From Deltaproteobacteria bacterium (GTDB lineage: Bacteria; Desulfobacterota; Deferrimicrobia; Deferrimicrobiales; Deferrimicrobiaceae), in the NCBI GenBank assembly GCA_016218975.1, contig JACRCO010000072.1:1-64000 (forward strand): a stretch of 64,000 nucleotides of DNA, given 5' to 3'. A program made the translations under genes and the position numbers. A model generated the notes under the pieces. It did no database searches and was not told where the DNA came from. It was given only the letters and a program-made list of their open reading frames with translations. Positions 33,140 through 40,500 of this stretch are shown here, one piece after another (the stretch's first letter is position 1; each line of letters opens with the position of its first letter).

Positions 33140-34065
33140 GCGCCGACAAGGTGAGCGCGGAAAGGAGCCGTGGAAACGTGATCCCGCTGAAGGGCGGCGA
33201 AAACGAGCCCTATGGAGCCGTCCTTGTCTGCGGTGGAGGGATCGCGGGCATCCAGGCGTCGCTCGATCTTTCCGCTTCCGGATTCCGGGTCTACCTGGTG
33301 GAAGAGAGCCCGACCATCGGCGGGGGGATGGCCCGCCTGGACAAAACGTTCCCGACGGGCGACTGCGCCACCTGCATCATTTCCCCCAAGCTCGTGGAAT
33401 GCATGCGTGACTTGAACATCGAAGTCCTTACGATGTCGGACGTGGCCGCGCTGGACGGAGAGGCGGGCAGGTTCCACGCGACCGTTCGGCGGCGCCCCCG
33501 AAGCGTCATCCCCGAAAAGTGCACCGGCTGCGGCGACTGCTGGCAGAGCTGCCCCGTGACGAACGTCCCGGAGCCGACGCCGCCTTTTTCGCCGTCGCAG
33601 GCCATGGACGCCGAAGGCGCCGCCCGCCTTCAGCCGATCTTCGACCGCCACCTGAACGAGCCGGGGCCGCTGCTTCCGATCCTGCAGGACATCAACGACG
33701 ATTGGGGGTATCTCCCGCGTCCGGTCCTCGAGCGGGTGGCGGGGCACCTTGCGGTGCCGCTCCCCGAGATCCTGCGCGTGGCGAGCTTCTACAATGCGTT
33801 CAAACTCGAACCGGCGGGGAGGCACACGATAGAGGTATGTCTCGGCACCGCCTGCTTCGTCCGCGGATCGGGATTGCTGCTTGAACATATCGAGCAGGAG
33901 CTGGGCATCCGCGCGGGAGGCACGGACAAGGAGCGGCGATTCACCCTGAACACGGTCCGCTGCATCGGCTGCTGCGCGCTGGCGCCGGCGATGCGGATCG
34001 ACGGCGTGACCTTCGGCAGGATCCGGCTCAACATGGTGTCGAACATACTGGAGCGCTTCGAATGA
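33136..34065 (+). CDS. HdrA N-terminal FAD fragment fused to NuoE-like [2Fe-2S] domain
   Basis: A 309-aa fusion. Residues 25-145 are the amino half of HdrA: the FAD motif VLVCGGGIAGIQASLDL, then SPTIGGGMARLDKTFPTGDC and a [4Fe-4S] motif CTGCGDCWQSCPV (129-141). The HdrA sequence then stops abruptly, and residues about 160-309 are a NuoE/HymA-type thioredoxin-fold domain with four [2Fe-2S] ligands (C235, C240, C276, C280). The missing remainder of HdrA is found after residue 208 of the protein encoded at 35968-39288. ATG at 33136 overlaps hdrB by four bases. The fusion would bring NAD(H)-derived electrons directly to the bifurcating flavin. Confidence 0.9.
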   Translation: MSADKVSAERSRGNVIPLKGGENEPYGAVLVCGGGIAGIQASLDLSASGFRVYLVEESPTIGGGMARLDKTFPTGDCATCIISPKLVECMRDLNIEVLTMSDVAALDGEAGRFHATVRRRPRSVIPEKCTGCGDCWQSCPVTNVPEPTPPFSPSQAMDAEGAARLQPIFDRHLNEPGPLLPILQDINDDWGYLPRPVLERVAGHLAVPLPEILRVASFYNAFKLEPAGRHTIEVCLGTACFVRGSGLLLEHIEQELGIRAGGTDKERRFTLNTVRCIGCCALAPAMRIDGVTFGRIRLNMVSNILERFE

Positions 34066-35975
34066 GCGTCCCCGTCCGCGTCGAAAAGGACCTTGACCGG
34101 ATCGGCACGGCCGGGAAAGCGGCGCTTTATCCGGAGCGGCTCAAGATCCTTGTCGGCTCCGCAACGTGCGGTATCGCGGCGGGAGCACGCGAGGTCGAAG
34201 CGGCCGCGCTGGATGCGGTAAAGGAATTCGGGCTGGACGCAGTCGTGGCGCGGACGGGATGCATCGGTTTCTGCCAGCGGGAGCCGCTGCTGGATCTGTT
34301 GCCGCCGAACGCGCCGCGGATCAGCTACGGCAACATGACGCCGAAAAGGACCCGCGACCTTATCGAGGCATATGCCACGGCCGGGGATTTGAAAACGAAG
34401 CTCGCTCTGTGCCGTATCGATGAAGAGGAGCACGTCGCTACAGGCGAACGGCATGTGTACCCCGCCTCTTCCAACGGAGCGGGCGCGATTCCCGCCTGGT
34501 CCGCCCTCGGGTTCTACCGCATGCAGCGCAGGGTGATCCTGCGGAACTGCGGCACGATCGATCCGATGGAAATCGGCGAGGCGATCGCCCGCGGAGCGTA
34601 CCGCGGAGCCGCCGGGGCCATGACGCGGATGACCCCGGAGCAGGCGATAGCCGAAGTGCTGCAGTCCGGACTGCGCGGCCGCGGCGGCGCCGGTTTCCCC
34701 ACGGGGCGGAAGTGGGAATCCGCCCGCCGCTCCGCATCCGATATCAAGTACGTAGTATGCAACGCCGACGAAGGCGATCCCGGCGCATTCATGGATCGGA
34801 GCGTCCTCGAGGGGGATCCGCACGCCGTCATCGAGGGAATGCTCATCGGGGCGTATGCGATCGGCGCCCGGGAGGGGATCGTCTACGTTCGCAGCGAATA
34901 CCCGCTTGCGGTCACGACGATCCGGCATGCCATCTCCGAAGCGGAATCGCTGGGCCTGCTCGGCGACGACATCTTCGGCAGCGGATTTTCCTTCCGGCTC
35001 AAGGTGCGGCGGGGGGCCGGAGCGTTCGTCTGCGGAGAGGAAACGGCTCTGATCGCCTCCATCGAGGGCCGGTCGGGCGAGCCGCAGCCGCGTCCCCCGT
35101 ATCCGGCGGAGAAAGGCCTCTGGGGGAAGCCGACCGTCATCAACAACGTCAAGACGTGGGCGAGCGTGGGCCCCATCCTTTCCCGCGGCGCGGCGTGGTA
35201 CGCCGCCATGGGCGCCGAGCGCAACCGCGGGACGACGGTCTTCTCGCTGGTCGGGGCCGTTAAGAACACCGGGCTGGTGGAGGTTCCGCTCGGCATCTCG
35301 CTCAGGGAAATGGTCCACGAGATCGGCGGCGGGATGAGCGGAAAACGGCCGCTGAAGGCCATACAGACCGGAGGACCGTCCGGCGGCTGCCTCCCGGAGT
35401 CGCTCATCGATCTGCCGATCGATTACGAGAAGCTTGGCGAAGCAGGGTCCATGATGGGATCGGGCGGCATGATCGTGATCGACACCGGGACATGCATGGT
35501 GGACCTGGCGCGGTTTTTCCTCGCCTTCACCGCCGACGAGTCCTGCGGTAAATGCGCACCGTGCCGCGAAGGAACACGGCACATGCTGCGCATCCTCACG
35601 CGGATCTGCGAAGGCAAGGGTGATTCCGGCGACCTTGCGCTGCTGGAGCGCCTCGCGACGACGGTCCGGGCGGTTTCGCTTTGCGGGCTGGGGTCCACCG
35701 CGCCGAACCCGGTATTGACGGCGCTTGCGTATTTCCGGCCGGAGTTCGAGGCGCATATCCTCGGCAGGAAGTGCCCAGCGGGCGTCTGCCGTGACCTGAT
35801 CACGCTGCGGATCGACGAGGCTGCCTGCACCGGCTGCGGGGAGTGCGTGAAGGTCTGCGCGCCGAAGGCGATCCGCGGTGAGAAGAAGCAGGCCCACGCG
35901 ATCGACCCGGCTGTCTGCTCGCGGTGCGGAGCGTGCAGGAGCGTATGTCCGAAGGAGGCGGTGGTCAGTGCCTGA
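34062..35975 (+). CDS. NuoF/HymB-like NADH-binding flavoprotein subunit
   Basis: A 637-aa NADH:acceptor oxidoreductase subunit. An N-terminal thioredoxin-like [2Fe-2S] segment (SATCGIAAGAREVE; GCIGFCQREP near 70) is followed by the FMN/NADH core: GLRGRGGAGFPTGRKWE, NADEGDPGAFMDRSVLEGDP, CGEETALIASIEG and the [4Fe-4S] motif CGKCAPCREGTR near 495. The C-terminus has two ferredoxin motifs (CTGCGECVKVCAPKA and CSRCGACRSVCPKEA). This arrangement matches HymB/HoxF-type subunits of electron-bifurcating enzymes. It lies between the two halves of a split HdrA, overlapping both neighbours, so it should give the Hdr complex NAD(H) activity. Confidence 0.93.
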   Translation: MSVPVRVEKDLDRIGTAGKAALYPERLKILVGSATCGIAAGAREVEAAALDAVKEFGLDAVVARTGCIGFCQREPLLDLLPPNAPRISYGNMTPKRTRDLIEAYATAGDLKTKLALCRIDEEEHVATGERHVYPASSNGAGAIPAWSALGFYRMQRRVILRNCGTIDPMEIGEAIARGAYRGAAGAMTRMTPEQAIAEVLQSGLRGRGGAGFPTGRKWESARRSASDIKYVVCNADEGDPGAFMDRSVLEGDPHAVIEGMLIGAYAIGAREGIVYVRSEYPLAVTTIRHAISEAESLGLLGDDIFGSGFSFRLKVRRGAGAFVCGEETALIASIEGRSGEPQPRPPYPAEKGLWGKPTVINNVKTWASVGPILSRGAAWYAAMGAERNRGTTVFSLVGAVKNTGLVEVPLGISLREMVHEIGGGMSGKRPLKAIQTGGPSGGCLPESLIDLPIDYEKLGEAGSMMGSGGMIVIDTGTCMVDLARFFLAFTADESCGKCAPCREGTRHMLRILTRICEGKGDSGDLALLERLATTVRAVSLCGLGSTAPNPVLTALAYFRPEFEAHILGRKCPAGVCRDLITLRIDEAACTGCGECVKVCAPKAIRGEKKQAHAIDPAVCSRCGACRSVCPKEAVVSA

Positions 35976-38900
35976 TCCGGGCCGCATAACGATCGTCGTG
36001 GACGGCCGCACGGCTGAAGTGCCCCGGTCGGCGACGGTCCTCGATGCCGCGAGACAGGCGGGCATTTCCATCCCGACGCTCTGCCACGCGAAGGGGCTGT
36101 CCCCTTACGGCGCCTGCCGGGTCTGCGTCGTCGAGATCGAATCGCCGCGCGGCGGGCGGCTCGTCGCGTCCTGCGCCTACCCGGTCGAGGAAGGTCTCGT
36201 AGTCCGGACAGATACCGGGCTGGTGCGGTCTTCGCGCCGCACGGTGCTCGAGCTGCTGCTTGCCCAGGCCCCGCAATCGGCCGAACTTGCGGCGTTCGCC
36301 TCGGGGCTCGGGGTCGAATCCACCCCGCTGGAACGCACGGAGACCGGCAAATGCATCCTGTGCGGACTATGCGTACGCGTGTGCAACGACCTGATGGGCC
36401 GTGGGGCGATAAGCCTGTTCGGACGGGGCCCCGGGCGGAACGTGCGCACCGCCTATTCGGAGCCGACCGACCAGTGCCAGGCGTGCGGAGCCTGCGCGTT
36501 CGTCTGCCCCACAGGCGCCATCGACCTCGCAACGATCACGTCGCGCCGCCCGCGTCCTCATAAAACGAACCACGATCAGCATCTCACGGCCCGTCCCTGC
36601 ATCGACCTCGCGCATCCCCAGGCCGCGCCACGCGTACCGTTCATCGACCGCGACGCCTGCGTGCATTTCCGTACGGGGGAATGCGGGCTCTGTTCCACGG
36701 TGTGCCAGGCAGGCGCCGTCGATTACGATCAGGCGGAAGAGACATTGGAGCTCAAGGTCGGCGGCGTCGTGCTGACTCCGGGCTTCGAGGCGTTCGACGC
36801 GACCCGGCGGGGCGAATTCGGTTTCGGCTTCGCGCCGAACGTGCTGACGAACGTGCAGTTCGAACGGATGCTGTCCGCTTCCGGACCCACGCGCGGACAC
36901 CTCGTCCGCCCGTCCGACGGCACGGCGCCGAAACGGCTGGCGTTCATCCAGTGCGTCGGCTCGCGCGACGCCGGCTGCGACAACGACTACTGCTCCTCGG
37001 TCTGCTGCATGGCGGCAACCAAGGAGGCGATCCTCGCAAGGGAGCACGAGCCGGGGCTGGAGGTCACGGTCTTCTTCCTCGATCTGCGCGCCTTCGGCAA
37101 GGATTTCGACCGTTACTACGAGCGGGCAAGGAAGCAGCTCGGGGTCCGGTACGTCCGTTCATTCATTTCCCGCACCTACGTGATGCCGGGGACGAAGAAC
37201 CTGCGTCTTGTCCACATGACGCCGGGGGGGAAGCAGAGCGAGGAAGAGTTCGACATGGTGGTTCTCTCCCTGGGTCTCGAACCCGGCGCGTCGCTTGCGG
37301 AACAGGCGAAAGCCCTGGGAGTTGCGCTCAACCGCTGGGGCTTCGCGCAGACCGGAGAGCTTGCGCCGCTGGATACGACACGTCCCGGCGTCTTCGTCGG
37401 CGGCGCTTTCCAGGAGCCCAAGGACATACCCGACACCGTCATGCAGGCGAGCGCCGCGGCCTCCCGGGCCATGTCGCTGCTGGCCCCGGCACGCGGCACG
37501 CTGGTGCGGAAGAAGAGCTATCCGCCGCAGCGCGACGTCACCGACGAGCCGCCGCGGATCGGCGTGTTCGTATGCCATTGCGGAAGCAACATCGCCTCGG
37601 TCGTCGACGTGGAGGCGGTCGTGCAACGGGCGGGGGAATTGCCGCACGTGGTGCTTGCCGAGCACAACGTCTACGCCTGCGCGTCGAACAACCAGGACCT
37701 GATCAAGGAAAAGATCGCGGCAAACGGCCTTAACCGGCTCGTCATCGCCTCGTGCACCCCGCGTACCCATGAACCGATATTCCGCGACACCATGCGGGAC
37801 GCGGGGCTTAACCCGTATCTATTCGAGATGGCCAATATCCGCGACCAGTGTTCATGGGTGCACTCGGCAACCCCTGAGAAGGCAACAGCCAAGGCGGTCG
37901 ACCTTGTGAGGATGGCCGTGGGGCGCGCGGCGAGGCTCTTGCCGCTGAACCAGGAGACGGTACCGGTAAGCAGCGGCGCCCTGGTCGTCGGAGGCGGAAT
38001 CGCAGGCATGACCGCGGCGCTTGCTCTTGCCGAGCAGGGGTTCCGCGTTCACCTTGTGGAAAAAGCCTCCCGGCTCGGCGGCACAGTCCGTGAGATCCAC
38101 CGCACGATCGGACGGGACGACGTCCAGGCGTTCCTCGACAGGACGATCCAGCGCGTGAAAGCCGGCAGGCTGATCACGGTCCATCGTTCCGCCTCCGTCG
38201 TCAAGGTGGAAGGGAACGTGGGAAGCTTCACCTCCCGGATTTTCGCGAACGGACAGAATATCGATATCCGGCACGGTGTGGTGGTGGTAGCCACCGGGGC
38301 TACGGAGAAGAAACCGGAAACCTATGGCTACGGCAGGTGCGACAGGGTGCTGACGCAGCTGGAGCTGTCGGGCCGGCTTGAACGGGGAGAGATCGACCTA
38401 TCCCCCGGCTCCACGGTGGCCATGATCCAGTGCGTCGAGCAGCGAAGCGGGGAGCGGCCTTACTGCAGCCGGGTCTGCTGCGCCACCGCGGTCAAGAATG
38501 CCCTTCTCCTGAAGGAGAAGTTCCCGGATGCGCGGATCGTGGTCCTTTACCGCGACATGCGGACCTACGGATTCCGGGAGGCGGCATACCGCGAAGCGAG
38601 GGAGAAGGGGGTCCTGTTCGTCCGGTACGAGCCCGAGCGGATGCCCGAGCTGACGAACGGCGGGAAGCTCGATCTGCGTGTCTTCGAGCCGACCCTTGGG
38701 CGCGATCTCCGGATCGAGCCCGACCTGGTCATCCTGGCCGCCCCGATGGAGCCGCGCGCGGACAGGAAAGAGCTCTCCGAGCTGCTTCGGGTGCCGCTGA
38801 ACGCCGACGGGTTCTTTCTGGAAGCCCACATGAAACTGCGGCCGGTCGATTTCGCGAGCGAAGGCATCTTCCTCTGCGGCACGGCACATTCTCCGAAATT

Positions 38901-39288
38901 CATCGGCGAGACCGTATCCCAGGCGAACGCGGTGGCGGCGCGGGCGGCGACTATCCTTTCGCACAAGCGGATGCCGGTGAGCGGGCAGATCTCGTACGTC
39001 GATCCGGACAAGTGCGTCGGGTGCATGACATGCGTCCATCTTTGCCCCTACATGGCGCCGCGGATCGGGGCCGACAACAAGGCCGAAGTGCAGGGAGTGG
39101 TTTGCATGGGATGCGGAAGTTGCGCCTCGGAGTGCCCCGCCAAGGCCATCACGCTGCGGCATTACGTGGACTTCCAGGTCCTGGCCGCGGTCAACAGCCT
39201 GCTCGGGGCTGACCCGGAAGAAAAGCCGGCGGTCCCGGCGTATCCGGACAGGGCGGGGATAGCGCCTCCGAAATGGCACAGGAGCTGA
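35968..39288 (+). CDS. NuoG-like N-domain fused to HdrA C-terminal half and a second complete HdrA
   Basis: A 1106-aa protein. Residues 1-205 are a NuoG/HoxU-type module: a plant-type [2Fe-2S] site (C39, C50, C53, C69) and [4Fe-4S] motifs CILCGLCVRVCN and CQACGACAFVCPTG. At about residue 208 HdrA sequence resumes exactly where the 33136 protein left it (CIDLAHPQAAPRVPFID, then CGLCSTVCQAGAVDYD, CVGSRD, SSVCCMAATKEAILAREH) and runs to about 510. A second HdrA follows from about 530: IGVFVCHCGSNIASVVDVE, FAD motif VVGGGIAGMTAALALAEQG, CCATAVKNALLLKEK and two C-terminal ferredoxin motifs (CVGCMTCVHLCPYMAP, CMGCGSCASECPAKA). GTG 35968 has GGAGG nine bases upstream. Confidence 0.9.
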   Translation: MPDPGRITIVVDGRTAEVPRSATVLDAARQAGISIPTLCHAKGLSPYGACRVCVVEIESPRGGRLVASCAYPVEEGLVVRTDTGLVRSSRRTVLELLLAQAPQSAELAAFASGLGVESTPLERTETGKCILCGLCVRVCNDLMGRGAISLFGRGPGRNVRTAYSEPTDQCQACGACAFVCPTGAIDLATITSRRPRPHKTNHDQHLTARPCIDLAHPQAAPRVPFIDRDACVHFRTGECGLCSTVCQAGAVDYDQAEETLELKVGGVVLTPGFEAFDATRRGEFGFGFAPNVLTNVQFERMLSASGPTRGHLVRPSDGTAPKRLAFIQCVGSRDAGCDNDYCSSVCCMAATKEAILAREHEPGLEVTVFFLDLRAFGKDFDRYYERARKQLGVRYVRSFISRTYVMPGTKNLRLVHMTPGGKQSEEEFDMVVLSLGLEPGASLAEQAKALGVALNRWGFAQTGELAPLDTTRPGVFVGGAFQEPKDIPDTVMQASAAASRAMSLLAPARGTLVRKKSYPPQRDVTDEPPRIGVFVCHCGSNIASVVDVEAVVQRAGELPHVVLAEHNVYACASNNQDLIKEKIAANGLNRLVIASCTPRTHEPIFRDTMRDAGLNPYLFEMANIRDQCSWVHSATPEKATAKAVDLVRMAVGRAARLLPLNQETVPVSSGALVVGGGIAGMTAALALAEQGFRVHLVEKASRLGGTVREIHRTIGRDDVQAFLDRTIQRVKAGRLITVHRSASVVKVEGNVGSFTSRIFANGQNIDIRHGVVVVATGATEKKPETYGYGRCDRVLTQLELSGRLERGEIDLSPGSTVAMIQCVEQRSGERPYCSRVCCATAVKNALLLKEKFPDARIVVLYRDMRTYGFREAAYREAREKGVLFVRYEPERMPELTNGGKLDLRVFEPTLGRDLRIEPDLVILAAPMEPRADRKELSELLRVPLNADGFFLEAHMKLRPVDFASEGIFLCGTAHSPKFIGETVSQANAVAARAATILSHKRMPVSGQISYVDPDKCVGCMTCVHLCPYMAPRIGADNKAEVQGVVCMGCGSCASECPAKAITLRHYVDFQVLAAVNSLLGADPEEKPAVPAYPDRAGIAPPKWHRS

Positions 39289-39296
39289 GAGCGCCG

Positions 39297-39797
39297 ATGG
39301 CCGAAAAGGAACCCCTGATCCTCGCCTTCTGCTGCCACTACTGCGCGTATGCCGCGGCCGACCTGGCGGGCTCGATGCGCCTGCAGTACCCGGACAACGT
39401 GCGGGTCTTGAGGCTCCCCTGCACCGGGAAGGTGGAGGTGAATTACATAATGACCGCCTTCGAACGGGGAGTGGACGGTGTTATCGTGGCGGGTTGCCTG
39501 GAGGGCGGCTGCCACTACCTCGAAGGGAATTTGAGGGCGCGCCGCCGTGTCGAGCGGGCGAAAGGAATCCTGGCCGAGATCGGCCTGGAGCCGGAGCGGC
39601 TGGAAATGTTCAACCTGTCGTCGGCCGAGGGGATCAGGTTCGCGGAGATCGCGGCCGAAATGACCGCCCGGCTGAAGGGCCTGGGCCCGAGCCCGTTGCG
39701 CAACGAGGGAAGCGGCGCTGAAGAAGGCATACGGGAAATGACGCTTAAGGCGGAAAGCACACTGGCAGGAGAAAAGCATGATTGTCGCCGATCGTAA
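39297..39797 (+). CDS. mvhD: MvhD-type iron-sulfur protein
   Basis: A 166-aa electron carrier with the full MvhD pattern: FCCHYCAYAAADLAGSMRLQY (CxxC, about 12-15), LPCTGKVEVNYIMTAFERG (about 38-57) and GCLEGGCHYLEGNLRARRR (about 64-82). It links HdrA to an electron donor or acceptor enzyme, here probably MetV/MetF. ATG 39297 gives the usual short N-terminus; an in-frame ATG at 39273 would overlap the preceding gene by 16 bases and is the alternative. It overlaps metV by 20 bases. It is much closer to classical MvhD than the copy at 24655. Confidence 0.9.
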   Translation: MAEKEPLILAFCCHYCAYAAADLAGSMRLQYPDNVRVLRLPCTGKVEVNYIMTAFERGVDGVIVAGCLEGGCHYLEGNLRARRRVERAKGILAEIGLEPERLEMFNLSSAEGIRFAEIAAEMTARLKGLGPSPLRNEGSGAEEGIREMTLKAESTLAGEKHDCRRS

Positions 39798-40470
39798 GGA
39801 CATACGTGAAATACGGGAAATGATAAAGGACCATGAAAAGGTCCTTCTGGTGGGATGCGGCACCTGCGTCACCGTCTGCCTTGCCGGAGGGGAGCGCGAG
39901 GTGGGGATCCTCGGTTCCGCGCTTCGCATGTCCCTGAAGCTTGCGGGGCGGGGCGGGGTGACCGTCGACGAGTGCACCATCGAACGGCAGTGCGAAGACG
40001 CCTTCATCGACGCGCTGGCCGGGCAGGGATCGAAATACGACGCCATCGTGTCGTTCGGCTGCGGGGCGGGCGTCCAGGCGCTGGCCGGCCGCTTTCCGAA
40101 AACGGCCGTCTATCCCGGCCTGAACACCCAGTTCATCGGCATCCTGGAAGCGCAGGGGGTATGGGCGGAGAAGTGCGCCGGCTGCGGCGATTGCAGGCTC
40201 GGCGAATTCGCCGGCATCTGTCCGATCACCCGCTGCTCCAAGCGCATGTTCAACGGCCCGTGCGGCGGCTCCCGGGAAGGGAAGTGCGAGGTACGGGAGG
40301 AGAGGGACTGCGCCTGGCAGCTTATTTACGACCGCGCGAAGGAAACCGGCACGCTGGAGAAACTGGAGAAGATCGCCGCTCCGCACGACTGGTCGAAAGG
40401 TCAGGACGGCGGTCCGAGAAAGGTAATCCGCGAAGACCAGTGCATCGCGGGTCTCGGGCCGAAGGCATAA
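39778..40470 (+). CDS. metV: MetV, zinc/iron-sulfur partner of methylene-THF reductase (MTHFR C-terminal domain)
   Basis: A 230-aa protein of the MTHFR_C family. It has an N-terminal GCGTCVTVCLAGGEREV motif (about 23-39), a second cysteine set SFGCGAGVQAL near 97, and a C-terminal block CAGCGDCRLGEFAGICPITRCSKRMFNGPCGG (split here for reading: CAGCGDCRLG, then CPITRCSK, then GPCGGS) near 137-170. MetV binds iron-sulfur clusters and supplies electrons to MetF, which is the operon's second gene. It is the last gene; the next gene is convergent, 30 bp away, with only a weak inverted repeat between them. Confidence 0.92.
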   Translation: MIVADRKDIREIREMIKDHEKVLLVGCGTCVTVCLAGGEREVGILGSALRMSLKLAGRGGVTVDECTIERQCEDAFIDALAGQGSKYDAIVSFGCGAGVQALAGRFPKTAVYPGLNTQFIGILEAQGVWAEKCAGCGDCRLGEFAGICPITRCSKRMFNGPCGGSREGKCEVREERDCAWQLIYDRAKETGTLEKLEKIAAPHDWSKGQDGGPRKVIREDQCIAGLGPKA

Positions 40471-40500
40471 ATTACCGAAATCCCCGGTCGGAGATCATCC

